DNA of 64,000 bases from Lunularia cruciata (Eukaryota > Streptophyta > Marchantiopsida > Lunulariales > Lunulariaceae), in contig OX419759.1 in the NCBI GenBank assembly GCA_948567375.1, positions 35,875,493 to 35,939,492 on the forward strand, written 5' to 3'. Shown here in pieces: positions 12,013 to 23,860 of the stretch. Made by a program: the position numbers and the translations under genes. The notes beneath the pieces were generated by a model, which worked only from the letters and a program-made list of their open reading frames with translations, had not been told where the DNA came from and searched no databases. Each line of letters opens with the position of its first letter. Within the stretch, counting starts at the first letter, position 1.

Positions 12013-13355
12013 TTATTGGACCATGGACATTTGAGTGTGTGACAGGGGATTTGGCACGTAGACATATGGCTTTGCTGATCTCATGTGGTGGGGTGTGCTT
12101 GCTATCTATGGAGGAGATGGCACCTATAGCATTTTTGGGTAGATGTGCTCTCTTGGTACCACTTCTTTCCTCTTATTTTGTGGTTGTTGATAGGCTAGTT
12201 TTGGAGACTTATGTTACAAAGGTGGAGGGAAGATCTTTTTTCTCTCCATATGTTATTGCGGCAGACGAGATAGTCTATCTCCATGGGGCATGAGAGGATT
12301 TTCCACCTTTTGCTTCACTATTGTCAGATTGGACTAGAGGTTTACAGTCTTCCTTGATGGAGCGACAATGTGAGCATATGCTACATTCTCTCTTAGTAGA
12401 CTCGTCCATTCCTCAGGCTACTAGAGCACATCTTTGCTCTTGCTCCGGCAAGGGTGCAAGCTCTTGGATCCTAGCTCAATCGTGCATTAGGGCATTTCGA
12501 CTCGCACCAACTACTTTCTCTACAACGACGAGGTTTTGCTTAAGTTTGTCCACCCATCTGCATCTTCATTACTCACTTGTGAGTGTGGTTCTACACTAGA
12601 TGCAGCAGGGGTTCTACACTACATGAAGCAGCTGTCCACATGACATTGTGTCCTTTTGAAGGACAGAGGATAGCTACCCATGATGCAATTAGGGACATAG
12701 TGTTTGCTATGGCATGAGAGAGTGGATACTTGGCTTGGAGTGAGCATTTGTATGCTTTGCAGACAACACGTGTCAAGGCAGGCTTACACTTTGTCCAAGA
12801 TGATCAGGTGACAGTAGCGGATGTTGTGGTTACAGACCCTACGCGGGATATAGTTTTGGAGGGAGTGATTACCCATCTCCCTAGATGGGCGGTGAGTGCA
12901 ACAGTAGGTCGCAAGGTCTCCAAGTATAGGGGCATGCAACGAGGTCACCTCTTTGTTCCTCTAGCCTTGGAGTTATATGGAGTGATGGACACGGAGTTTG
13001 ACACATTTGTCAGGGAATGCACAAGAGCTTATCATGTTAGGCGCCAAGGGTACCACTCTCACTCTCATACTTTGTAGCATATTTTAGACAGCGTGTGTCC
13101 ATTGCTCTATAGAAGGCAGTGGCTGGTGCAATCCATAGGAGAGCAATCACATTAGGTGATGTTTCTTCGGATGTTCCAATTGTGTGTGGACTGTACGGCT
13201 TGCATAGCTCGGGTATCTTAGGTGTGGTAGGGCAGATTTCTCATATAGACTCTATTGGGGCTTAGCCTCATTTTACCTTTTTTGTCTCTCCCTTGTACAG
13301 CTTGATGGGATATTCCCATCCTTCATTTTTTCTACGCGGTCACCTTCTTCTAACT
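12010..13355 (+). mobile_element. Same LINE family, copy 2, 5'-truncated
   Basis: Plus-strand copy of the LINE seen at 3388-7390. Similarity starts near 12010 (TATTATTGGACCATGGAC, matching copy 1 near 5390) and ends near 13355 (CTACGCGGTCACCTT). The 5' part, including the RT core and C2H2 finger, is missing, which is the typical outcome of incomplete target-primed reverse transcription. The retained part encodes the Cys/His knuckle region and the C-terminal endonuclease. No poly(A) tail is visible at the 3' junction. Confidence 0.8.
12730..13077 (+). pseudogene. LINE C-terminal restriction-like endonuclease domain
   Basis: A 115-codon open frame that is the best preserved piece of the LINE endonuclease. 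It contains VTVADVVVTDPTRD, then IVLEGVITHLPRW, then VGRKVSKYRGM and LFVPLALELYGVMD. The spacing of an acidic residue before hydrophobics, a second acidic residue about 12 positions on, and downstream Lys/Arg residues fits the PD-(D/E)XK-type fold of RLE LINEs. Upstream frames (12039-12293, 12321-12599) continue the same protein with frameshifts. The call rests on motif pattern and domain order, not on a profile search. Confidence 0.6.
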
Positions 13356-14223
13356 AGACTCCAATAGAGCTATTTGATTCATTCTATATTGTGAAACCTT
13401 GGGAAACTTCTTTTACAAATGTAAAAGTTCAAAGCAAGCACAAATTTGTAGTTTGAGGAGACAGCACTAAATTAAAAGCTAAACCAGATCATGTTGTTCT
13501 TGCTATGGACAACGAGAATTTACCCATATATACTAACATATTATTACAATATTTGAAATGATAAAACGATTTTGAAATTTTTTTTGTCTTTAACTGGGCT
13601 TTATTATTATATGAAATGGAGATCTATTTTATAAAGTACATTCAAGCATTTAAAACCAGGCAATTCTGGAAATTCCAGTGGGCATGAAAAGAGAATATCT
13701 TATTCTAAATATATTTTTCAATTGGCAGTCTTTTTACCTTTGTTTTATTTGAGAATATACAGAAAAGATAATATATTACAGGAAGGTGTTGACTAAACAT
13801 TGAAGTTTGCGAAGGAAAGAATTTTATCCAAAGAATTAGAGTTCCGGAGTTTCTCTTCTAAGTCGAGCTCAATATGTGTAGTGTATTTTTCTTAGATCTC
13901 TTCGTCGCACTTATGTTTCTATTTTTCTTCGCAACTCTTCCTCCCTTCTAGTGTAGTCTTTCTCGGAGAGTCCTTTTCTCTTATCGTGCAATCTTTGTAG
14001 AGATACCTTCAAACCTTTACATTCGTGCAGTCTTCATCGGGTGTATCTCAAACCTTGCATCTCTTCCTCTGTCGTAGAATCTCCCATGAAGTACGTTCCA
14101 ACCAGTCATCCCGTGCAATCTTCCTCGAGGATGCTTGAATCTCTTCCTCTCATGATCTGCAAACTTCTTCTCATGTATACTTCCTCCAGAGAGCCGTAAA
14201 TCCTAGAGTCATGCAGTACTATC
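13356..14223. other. Spacer with loosely repeated pyrimidine-rich segments
   Basis: No gene was recognised. From about 13860 to 14180 there is a loose succession of similar segments (TCTTCCTC, GTGCAATCTT, CTCGGAG/ATCGGG) spaced 50-70 bp apart, suggesting an old degenerate tandem repeat. Nothing else can be supported. Confidence 0.4.
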
Positions 14224-14330
14224 TTACATATCCCCCCGCCTTCCTACGCATGCATATATTCCCTCAAAAAGGTCGAATGACTGAGTTTGCGCCAAACCTG
14301 TAGTAACCGGATCTCTGAACATTCTCTTCC

Positions 14331-14600
14331 TCACCACCAGAAAATCTGACGACCGATCCTGACAAGTGATCCTACGGCTGGTCTCTTTCCTTTGCTTAGT
14401 CTCCTTTGCAACGATAATACAATGTTTACGAAATTGATAGCACACAGAAATTCACCAGAGCTACAGTAGTCCTGGAACGAATTCGTAATTTTTGGAGTGA
14501 AACGTGGCCCGGGTGTGTCCTTGCATACAATGGTGGACATGGACTGAGTAGAAAGGAGGATGAATACCACACAAAAGTTCGCCACAATTATATTAGCCAT
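14331..14600 (-). CDS. Possible exon of a small secreted protein
   Basis: A minus-strand open frame starts MANIIVANFCVVFILLSTQS, a plausible signal peptide with a hydrophobic core and a polar end, followed by Cys-containing sequence (VCKDTPG, DYCSSGEFLC). A possible splice donor (CTCTG|GTGAAT) would shorten the exon. No family is recognised and no second exon was assigned. It lies downstream of eIF3c on the same strand. It may equally be a chance frame. Confidence 0.25.
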   Translation of the reverse strand: MANIIVANFCVVFILLSTQSMSTIVCKDTPGPRFTPKITNSFQDYCSSGEFLCAINFVNIVLSLQRRLSKGKRPAVGSLVRIGRQIFWW

Positions 14601-15278
14601 AGAAGCAACGAAAATATTTGTTTAATACACATCTCAGACACCCAACACACAATACCTGACCCTCAATCAGATTCACGGAGAAGACTAGTCACTTTGTCCA
14701 AAAGTCCAATCGAGAACATGAAAACGCAATAACGGCAGTTAAGTACAACATTACAAACTTCACTTATTTCGTGAATTGATGAAGACTTGATTACCACACC
14801 TCTATACGATCCAACTCCTCCCTGTTTGGCTTCAAATGGAGTCTACGTGCATAAACTGGTGGTAGAGTATGGGAACGCGTTCTCGTGCTAGTCGTGATAC
14901 ATTGATGAAGGTATTATTCCCTATGCAACGGAAAGACGTGAAGCACGTGCGAGGCTACTGTCTACAACACTGCTAAATGTGAAGGGAACGGTACGCTGGT
15001 CTCGGTGATTATCAAGGCGAGCATTGTTCCAAAGAACACAAGACAGGATAAATCCTAAATACAACGTCCAGAAAGTAATACAACTGCTCAATTTCCCTTC
15101 AGCCAATCGAATTCGTCTTGTTTTCGACATCGTCGAGACTTAATAGCCTCATCACATTAGCTGTCATGTAACTGACACATTCAAAATTGATAGGCATTTA
15201 ATAGTATTCAACCTCGTAACCAGCAACTAATCAACAGAGTGAGACTGAGTGCGAATGCCCTGCACACCTAATCTAGAT

Positions 15279-18200
15279 CTAGAAGCGACCTCCACCCGAT
15301 CTCAAACTCAAACTTACCATCCGACCACTGTCGGCAGCGCCAGCAGTATTTCGGTTGGCACCCCCAGCGGAGGCAGGGCCGGTTTGGTATGGGGTCCTAC
15401 CAACGCTGCTGTAAGCGTCTTGATACCTAGTACTTTGATAACCTGAAGAGTAAGAGTTTCCCCCCCTACCACCACCCTGGTTGAATCCTCTTTGGTCCCT
15501 GTTGTAGTAGTTTCCTCCTCCACCACCCTGGTTCCTGCCTCCGCCTCTGCCACCTCCACCATAACCACCTCCGCGGCCTCCTCCGTATCCACCGCGACCT
15601 CCGCCATAGCCACCACCTCCTCCATAGTTATCATTCCTCTGCCTGCCAGATGTGGCACCAGCGTAATCACCCTGGCCTTCGTTTCTCCTCTTCGTTGGTA
15701 GTCCATCCATTCCACCACCCGTCTTAGCATCCAACGCCCTCTCGTTACTCTCTACGAGAACGGTCAGCTTTTCGGCGAATTGAGCTGCAAGGGCTTGGAG
15801 TCTTGAAGGCTCAACATTGTGAGTCACGATGCTCCGGGTAGGTTGGTCCCAGCTGGCATGCAACTCCTCGGCGATCATCATCTTACTGATGATGCTGTGC
15901 ACTTGAGCTTCGGCGAGATCAAACATGATCATCAGCTGATCCAAGCTCAAAGAGTCATAGTACGATGAGAAAGTAAAAAGGTAGGTTCTAAGGCCCTCCT
16001 CCTGAATCTTCCCCTTTAACATTTGCAGCACGTATTCACGTTTAGGCAGCAGCTTCCAAACATCCAGGCCTTCGATAACCTCGGCTGCTTTTTGCCAGTT
16101 TCCTTTCCCTAAGGCACGAGTGGCAGCCATGACGTGATCACGCACGTTCTCAGGTGGTCCAGTGAAAGTCTGCCTTTCGTTAATGTCAAGCAGACGACGG
16201 AAAGGCTTGCTAATAACCTTGCGCTTGACGTCATGGGCATTGGCAGCCATGTTGGGTACCTCCAGGAGCATTGCGCAGATCAAATGCACAGCTTCCAACA
16301 GCTCTAAGTTGATATGCATGTGGAATGGCATTTGCCTCCTTCGCTCAAGCTTCTCCTGCCAATACATGACGGAAAATTAAGTATCTCAACAGAGCTAGAC
16401 GATCATCGAATTTGAGCGCCAAAAATCCATAACACCCCTTCGACTAAGGTGCCGCCCATACCGCACATACCAGTATTGCGCCGGCCTAGAGAACTGGAAG
16501 GGCATAAATCGTCAACAAGCCTGGAAGCCTGTTGACGATTTAGATAAGCAAATTGATAGCTTCACAACGCCCCCAACAAGGCACTAATAAGGCTACTCGC
16601 CACTGTACTGAAGCTACGAACGACATGAGTACATCACCACATCCTAAATTGGCCTCGAAATACCATGCCTAGTATTTCGAGGGCATCCATTATAATCCCA
16701 TCTAGAAAATGGATGAGATAGAAGTACCGAGGGATGAAGATGCTCTAGTTGTAATCTCGAGTTCTCACCAAGATCGTGTCCAATGTCAAGGACGCGCCAA
16801 AATAAGAAGTGGTTACATTCCCGATTTACGTTATTAGAAAGTGTCACATGGTTAAAAAAGAAGGAGCTGATATGAGGTCAAGAAGGACGAAAGTGCGTAA
16901 AGTAAGCTCAGGAAACATCTATATGTGAAGAAAGTTAGCGGGAGTACCTGTTCTGGGTTCTTCTCGTGATAACGACTTTGAGAAACACCCTGAGCTAGGA
17001 GCTCCTTAACACGACCTCCGGCGTAGAGCTCGGAGAGACAACCGTGTGATTCCGTTACAAGGGAGGCACGGAATGCACAGAGACCAAGTTGAGCCATAGC
17101 TCTGTTGAACAAAATCTGAGTAGACACGTCCATATGCTGGACACTGTCTTGCAAGTGGCTCATCAGAAGAAGATCCCTCGCGGTGTGGAACTCGTCAGAA
17201 ATAGCGTGATGGTAAATGTCACAAAGCATGGCCCTAGCTTTTGTTCTCTCATCACCATACTTGTAGATTGTGCCCACAAGCTGGTCCATCAGACCCCTGC
17301 TGTGGTCAGGGAAGGTTGGCCTCCTGGGAACACTCTCCGGAATAACAACGAATGGAGATGGCCCCTTGACATCTTCAGGGAGCTTGATATTCTTTCCTTC
17401 TTCGTCCAGGTCTTCATCAGCCTCTCCGACAACCTCATTTTCCACAACTGCTTCGGGACGAGCTTGAATGTCAGCCAATTTCCTCATAGCTTCATAAACT
17501 TCTTGAGGCTTGTAGTAGACGTGCTCAACTCTCCTGAGAGCAACCCTGGCAGCAGACTTCATGTCGTCGATACGCTCAACGTAATCCTGGATGTTCTGAG
17601 CGAGCACCATAAACAACGGCTCATCTCGTAGCCTCTCCACGTAATCCTTTGTGTGGGGATCAATACACTGCAGACTCTTGAAAAGCTCGTCATCCAGTCT
17701 TTCCAGAAAAGCAACGACATTTCCCCAGACATGGATCGGACCCTCAAAGTCTTTATCCTTTTGAGTTTCGTTTTCCATGTCAGGCTCTACATTCTCGTCC
17801 ATTACAATGTTCGGATAAGCTGCAAAAACGTCCAAAATCGCCAAGACGTTCTGTACAGTCTTCTTCCAGACTGGGATGGGCATGTGGGTGTTCAAGCTAG
17901 GATTGACATCGAACTGTGCAGACACCACGTGTACCATTACCTCAAGCTTTTGAGCAGGTGTTTTAGCAACGCGAGTAAGATAAGTTAACTGCTCCACCTG
18001 CTCAGCTCGGTCAGTTCCCTTCCTACCACGAGCTGCGATGATTTCCTTTAATTTCTTGTCAACCATATCCCATGAGATTTCGCTCGGATCCCTCATAAAC
18101 TGCTTGTCCATCAGTTTATCCTTTCTACTTCTCTTCCTCTCCCAGCCACCATCTTCATCATCGTCATTACCTGACCCATCATCCTCGCCAGAGTCGGACC

Positions 18201-19357
18201 CCACCAATGTTTCGCTCTCCTCACCAGAATCGACCATGGAATCTCCATCGCTATCCTCATCGTCCTCTGATTCAGGCTCTACATCTGACACAGGGTTCGC
18301 TCGGAATTTTTCAATCTCAGTCTCGTAGAGTTTGTTGTTCTTCTTGAGTTTTTGCTTCATATAGTTCAAGGATTTCGCATTGCTACTGCTCATTTTCTTC
18401 TTTGCATCTTTGTTGGCGAGTGCTACGGCCAAAAAGTCTTCTAGCATCACAAGAGCCTTGATGTATAAGCGGGGGGCTGCCTCTGTTTCCGTCACGCGGA
18501 TAACCTTTTCCAGCTGCTTGTTCACCTTCTCAAAACTCTCCTGAAGACTCACCCAATCGTTGATTTTCATGAAATTCTTCATCTGTTCGACCGTCATGGC
18601 CATTTCATCAAATCGCTTGTCCTTGGCAGACCGCACTGGCCGGCGCTGATCATCAGATTCGTCACTGTCACTGAGATTCCCCTGTAGGTAAGGATTCGAT
18701 TGTGCAGCTCCCGCTCCCCCACGGGGCTCAATTTCTCCGGGTTGGATATCCTCGTCATTGTCACTGTTATCGGTCTCGTCGCTCTCACTGTCACTCTGAA
18801 TTCGCAAACAAGGGATTGCGAACAACCCAGCATCAAAACCCCGAACATCTCTATTTTCTCCTGAACGACTACAGCTCTCCAAGATCCATTAACCTCCCAC
18901 GACAGCGAATCTAACAACTTCAGCCAAAGACGTACTTCAGCTACTGCAATTTGAAGGCTATCCCTGAACCAGGGAGATAAACCTTATGCAGTACCTGTGA
19001 ATATCGCCATAATCGCAAGCACACAGCATACAATCACTAAACCAGCACCCAGATGAGAACCCTAGACAGTAGAGCTTCACACTAGTTCGCAAGCAAACGA
19101 CCATTACAATCACTAAACCAGCACCCAGATGAGAACCCTAGACAACAGAGATTCACGCTAGATCGCAAGCAAATGACCATCGAAGTCTCATATCGACAGT
19201 ACATACATGATCACTAGCAACACAAATCACAGCTCACTTTCTCCCTGCGACCTCAAAAGCCCCCACCAGACATCAAACGCGATTCCAAACAAGAAATTTG
19301 GGCAGCAAGAGGATCGGACAGAATACTAACATTTTGTGTCCAAAATCGGGACGCCAT
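15279..19357 (-). CDS. eIF3c: Eukaryotic translation initiation factor 3 subunit C (three exons)
   Basis: Subunit c is a core scaffold of the eIF3 complex, which in the cytoplasm binds the 40S ribosome and other initiation factors. Exons on the minus strand are 19357-19331 (MASRFWTQN), 18795-16948 and 16355-15279, all joined in phase 0, giving 983 residues. Donors are AAT|GTTAGT and CAG|GTACTC; acceptors are TTCAG|AGT and GGCAG|GAG. The second junction gives [18 protein letters not shown], as in plant orthologues. Residues 10-250 hold strongly acidic Ser/Asp/Glu tracts. The PCI region lies near residues 690-800 ([37 protein letters not shown]). Residues about 870-983 form a Gly/Arg-rich RGG tail ending SGGGRF. 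The frame is intact. Identification is firm. Confidence 0.96.
19030..19181. repeat. Tandem repeat, two units of 76 bp, in eIF3c intron 1
   Basis: Units 19030-19105 and 19106-19181 both begin ACAATCACTAAACCAGCACC and share GATGAGAACCCTAGACA and TCGCAAGCAAA. They differ at a few positions. The repeat lies wholly inside the first intron (18796-19330) of the minus-strand eIF3c gene, so it does not alter the protein. Confidence 0.9.
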
Positions 19358-19560
19358 GGCTGCAACTCGAGATGAACTGTTCTCTGGCGCGTAGGATATG
19401 AAGAGGAGGAGGAGATGGTGGAACGCCTTCTCGAGGCAAAGCTCGAGCAGAAGCGAAAGAGAGCCCCAAATGAGAGACCCCTGCGAGAAAAGCTCTATTC
19501 GGCCGCAGATGGATTGGAAACCCTAACGAATGAAGAGGGTGACTAAACTGGTCGCTCCGG
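19358..19560 (-). promoter_or_regulatory. Probable 5' UTR and promoter side of eIF3c
   Basis: Immediately upstream of the eIF3c start codon on the minus strand. The sequence is more GC-rich than the AT-rich block from about 19800 onward. No TATA box or other defined core element was identified with confidence. The call rests only on position relative to a firmly identified gene. Confidence 0.4.
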
Positions 19561-21384
19561 TCTGGCTTTTCCTGCCGTGTTTTCTAGTTCCGTAGACGCA
19601 AATCAAACTCCAGGGGTAATCTCCCTCTGATTCTGCGCTTATTCTGCCGTATTCGGACCACCATCTTCGCAACCGAAATGCGGGAACGGAATGTGCATGC
19701 CGGAACTCATCTCTCGAAGTACGTAAGGACAAGAGCTTGCGGTGGAGACTTTCTTGCGTTGCACAACAAGTATCCGTCGATGCCGTCCATAGCTTGATTT
19801 CGTGATCAAAACTGCATGGATAATTAGGGGGGAGAGGACCCAGCGAATTAAGAAAAGCGTTGCTAGTTTTTATTTATCGTGTCCATAATAGATCATTTAT
19901 AGTGCCCAATATCTTTGGATAATTTAGTATGTGAATTCTCCTTAAAAATTTTCATCTCATTTTAGGAGCTTCTTTTTATGTTTTGATTATTTTAATAAGC
20001 TTTGCAAATTCTGGAGTCGATTTTCATAGAACACCTCACATTTGATTACCAATGTGGTGGAGTCCTTGTGAAAAAGCTGATTTGGAGGAAGATATTTTCA
20101 TTGTAGCATATTGGACATGAAAGAGTAAATTATGGTTGAAGGACTTATCAAAAGAGTACTAAAATGATTGAATTATAAAAATAGGTATTCCATTTATGTT
20201 TAGTAATATTACTAGACTATTATGATAAAATATGTTATTCCCAAGTGCTTAAATGAGTTCACGATTTTGTCTCTCAAACAATCTCACAAATGTTCTACGA
20301 TTATTTCATTTTTCAGCTAAACCTATTAAATGAACTTGGAGAGTGTAGAGGAGTTACCAACGATTCTAATTTTGGTCAAATGGTTTTTCAAAGTGACTTG
20401 ATCAACACATCTTCAATTGTTCACGTATAGAATAGTAAGGAAGAATTTCAAATAGGCTCTCCAAAAAATATTCCTTTTCTACATTAAAGTAAAACAATGA
20501 TTTTTCTTCTCCCATTTTATTTTAGTTAGACCCTTCGATCTCTTCTCCTTTTGTTCCATTCCATCAGTTATTTTCTAGTCTAAAAATCAAGGAAAGTTTT
20601 TCACTTCTTCCATCCACTTCATATAGAGTCTTTTGTTCATATTTTCCTCAATCTATGTTTTACCTTTAAAGCATAAACGCAAGCTAAACAAAATTTTAAA
20701 TTTGACATAATCCCAAATGTAATGGATTTTAATTCTGCTATCATCTAGTAGGTAAAAATATATATCGGGTAAATGGATTTCCATACTCTGATTTGGTTAA
20801 AGACATACGAATTTGATGAGGAGGAAAACTTGCTTAGCCCTCCTTAACTTTATAAAGCGCCATTCCATCCATAATAATTTCTTTTTTTAGGGAGTTGGAC
20901 GACTATTTCAAGAATGTTAGTAATAGTAGGATATGAGTGTTTTAGTGAGATTATAGTACTATAAATATCCGTTTATTTAGGCAATCTTCACATAAGATCA
21001 AAATTAATCTTAATTGTCTCATTTTTCTTTATCCATTTTTTAATCGAGCTATAGGTATTGAAATATACATCTTAACATTATAAATATATTTTTTTATGTT
21101 ATACATAGCATTAAATCAGAAAGGTGTTTATAACTCTTATACTCATTCACATATTACTCAGCTAACTTGGATTAATTGTATTTCTACGTTTGACTCAGAT
21201 CAAGAAGGCGCTTGTTTAAAAATCTTGTACTCATCCACATATTTGAAAGCTAACTTAAGATTAACTATATTACGAACACCTATCACCAGATATAATCATA
21301 AGGTATAAAGTTAATACACAAATATAATTATCCATGATACAAATTTAAACTTCAATTGTAAAATTATCTTAGCCGATGCTGATG
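19561..21384. other. AT-rich spacer between eIF3c and the nested transposon block
   Basis: No gene or RNA was recognised. A short imperfect direct repeat (ACTCATTCACATAT near 21140, ACTCATCCACATAT near 21228) lies near the right end. Otherwise the sequence is AT-rich, with short chance frames only. Confidence 0.45.
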
Positions 21385-22026
21385 TAATGCGTATATACAT
21401 CGCTACACAACATACATCGCTGTCAACATCATACACTATACAAGCACAACTCACACATAAGTCATACATAGGCTCTAAAGTGCCTAATTAATCAGATTGT
21501 TTACAACTCTTGAATACACTCAACTCAGATCAGTACTTGATCTATCACTCTATAAACTACCAACAACTGGGCATTGATTATAGTCAAGCCACACCCACTC
21601 TAGCTAAGAGAATCTAGTTGATATTCACCGGCCTCTATCCACCATAGCCAAGAACTCAAAGGCTCAACATCAAAGAAGTGAGCTCTCTGGAGCTGCACTT
21701 CAAAAGTATACCCTTGGACTCAAGCTAGATCTGAACCCTAACGGTCCCACTGACAGCACACTCGACGGTCCAAACGGTGCAAAGTGACAGTGGGCTCCAC
21801 TATGAAGTCAATACCCCAAACACAAAATCTGACCGTCGGAAAGTAATCTTTGAGAAACTGTTAAAATTACTTTAACTACTATCACTGCAACTCCATTGTT
21901 CAAGTAATCTAGATGCAACACTAAAAATGGCGTGACAGTTGTCGTGCATATATACATTGCTACACAACATCATACACTATAAAAGCACAACTCACACATA
22001 AGTCATACATAGGCTCTAAAGTGCTA
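21385..22026 (-). repeat. Probable 3' LTR region of G1 with an internal direct repeat
   Basis: Two direct copies of a segment of roughly 80-100 bp, ending CATACATAGGCTCTAAAGTG, lie at 21385-21485 and about 21940-22025. On the minus strand the second is preceded by a purine-rich tract, AGGGGGCGAT, directly before TGTAGCACTTTAGAGCC. That is the expected polypurine tract and LTR start for the G1 element. A stretch of about 55 bp near 21889-21950 resembles 50890-50945, the presumed 5' LTR side. The outer LTR boundary is not resolved, and the internal duplication may be part of the LTR or a separate event. Confidence 0.5.
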
Positions 22027-22199
22027 CAATCGCCCCCTAGCTGGCGGTAAGGTCCCTTTAACTCCAGATAGCCATCTACTCCAAGTATATGGTATACCCT
22101 ATGATGGGCAAAGATCAAGAGGCCGGGTGCTATGGAGCCCCATCATTAGTCGCCTATCTACAATCTATACCATATAAAGAATGAACTAGCTATAGGTCA

Positions 22200-22514
22200 A
22201 GTACATCTACGACATAACCACTATCCTTGAGGAACCATTGTGAGAGGAGGAGTCATACATGCCATATGCCATCCTCTTGAACAACTATCACACACTAACA
22301 TAGTAGTAGCTCCACCAGAAGAACCATGTAACATACACCTCAAGCCTGCATGTACAAGTGCCAAGCTTGGGTCCATAGTACCATCAATGTTTGGGAGGTG
22401 GGATGGCGCACAATTGCATACATGATCCTTCCAAACAACACCATCACATCCTTCTAACACAAAGACTCCAAATGGCAAAACCTCACGCACTCTCAAGATA
22501 GTGTGGCCTGTCAA
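22200..22514 (-). pseudogene. PHD finger module downstream of G1 integrase
   Basis: The minus strand reads VWKDHVCNCAPSHLPNIDG, then LRCMLHGSSGGATTM, then LVCDSCSRGWHMACMTPPL, then VPQG, a stop, and WLCRRC. The CDxC...GWHxxC...PPL..VPxG.WxCxxC pattern is diagnostic of a PHD finger, a zinc-binding fold that usually reads histone H3 tails. The stop sits between Gly and the conserved Trp, so the last Cys pair is lost from the frame. The first zinc pair reads C-M-L-H rather than C-x2-C. The module follows the integrase in the same orientation, the place where chromoviruses carry a chromodomain, which suggests a role in directing integration (inference). Confidence 0.75.
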
Positions 22515-22899
22515 AAATCAAGTGTCATTGTTGTTGTCTGTTGTAGATATACATAGTCTCCTAGATTAAATCGATGGATTGAGGGTCTATAATCTCCTCC
22601 TCAAATGGTAGCATAGTGTAAAGTATCTTTATGTTGAGCAATCACCAATTTCTCAAAGGCCATTGGAATCACTCTCCAAAAGATCTCTGCCCGCTGAGAA
22701 CATGCGCTCATCCATACATTGGGATCATCCAAGTCCAAAACTACAATAGCATCTTGACAAATTGTTGTAGGTAAATCTGGATCTCATCCTTAGAGTAGAA
22801 AGTACGGAGAGAAGGATGTTAAGGAGGCTTTCCGGCTGAACCAATAGCCCATGGCCAACCAAGGTAACTGGAGATCCCAATCTCCCAAGTGCCCTCTCT

Positions 22900-23470
22900 G
22901 CAAACCATACTTTTGCAATCCTCTCTTCACCGTTTGAACCACTCTCTTTGCTAAGCATCTGCCTTAGGGTGATCTCGGGATGTAGTATGATGATCAATCA
23001 AAGCCTTGTCACACAAGACTTGAAACTCTATCAAGAACTCTATACCTTGATCAGTCAAAACCTCAGCTGGTGCACCAAAATGACTAAGAACTCAATCTAA
23101 GAATGAGTAAGTTGTCCCTTCACTAGACTTGTCAAGGAGTGCCACCAACTCAATCCACTTGGAGAAGTGTTCCACCATCACCAAAACATAACGATGATGT
23201 CTCATAGTCAATGATAAAGGTCCAGCAAAGTCCAAACTCCAATGGTAACCCAATCCCATGATAGGTAATGGGTGTAATTGTGGCATATGAGCATTGAATG
23301 ATGCTCTAACTTGACCGCAAACCGCACATCTGGCAACAAACTGCTATACCTCTGTCTGCATACCGTGCCACCATAATGACTCTGGAGTAAGCTATATGTA
23401 TGCTTTACTCCAAAATGTCCTAGCTCCTCATGAGCATGATGGACCAACTGTGGTCTGTGAGATGGAAGTG
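22900..23470 (-). pseudogene. G1 integrase relic
   Basis: Frames on the minus strand carry the HHCC zinc-binding part (HAHEELGHFGVKHTYSLLQ near 23440, CAVCGQV near 23310). The catalytic core follows: WSLDFAGPLS with the first Asp (about 23210), AEVLTDQGIEF with the second Asp (about 23050), and ERVVQTVKRG with the Glu (about 22955). All three acidic residues remain recognisable. Several frameshifts and stops separate the segments, so no enzyme can be made. The PHD finger follows downstream. Confidence 0.8.
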
Positions 23471-23860
23471 ATACTACTTGCACTCTACCATCCTCCCATA
23501 CACGCAAAAGGTGTCTACACTCCAATCTGAACCGTCTGGCTCACTGAAGAACACTATCTCTCTCCTTGGCCCCAACTATGCCACCCACAATGCCAGTGCA
23601 AAGATAGTCCATCACTAAGACATCATCATGAATGTCTCGTTGAACTGTACCAATATCATCACTCTCTGGATCTATGACCTCAATAACTCCTCTTGTATGC
23701 GCTGAGAGAGAGACCACCAAAGCCTCTGAAAATAAACATAGAAAGGCCGATGCATGCCAACCTAGCACCATCTCCTCATCTGTCTCACCATGCCAATGTG
23801 CTCTGTTCTGATCCTATTGGCTAGGACATAGGTCTCTACTCAACCCATCTGCATCACGGT

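Noticed and set aside
15314-15730. 138-codon minus-strand frame within the eIF3c last exon
   Set aside because: It is an alternative frame through the Gly/Arg repeat; its Val/Glu/Ala-rich sequence is a by-product of the GGN codons.
17089-17631. 180-codon plus-strand frame
   Set aside because: Antisense to the long eIF3c exon, with no domain of its own.
22221-22514. Independent host PHD-finger gene
   Set aside because: Same strand and direct continuation of G1 integrase, followed by a polypurine tract and LTR; no introns or own start context.
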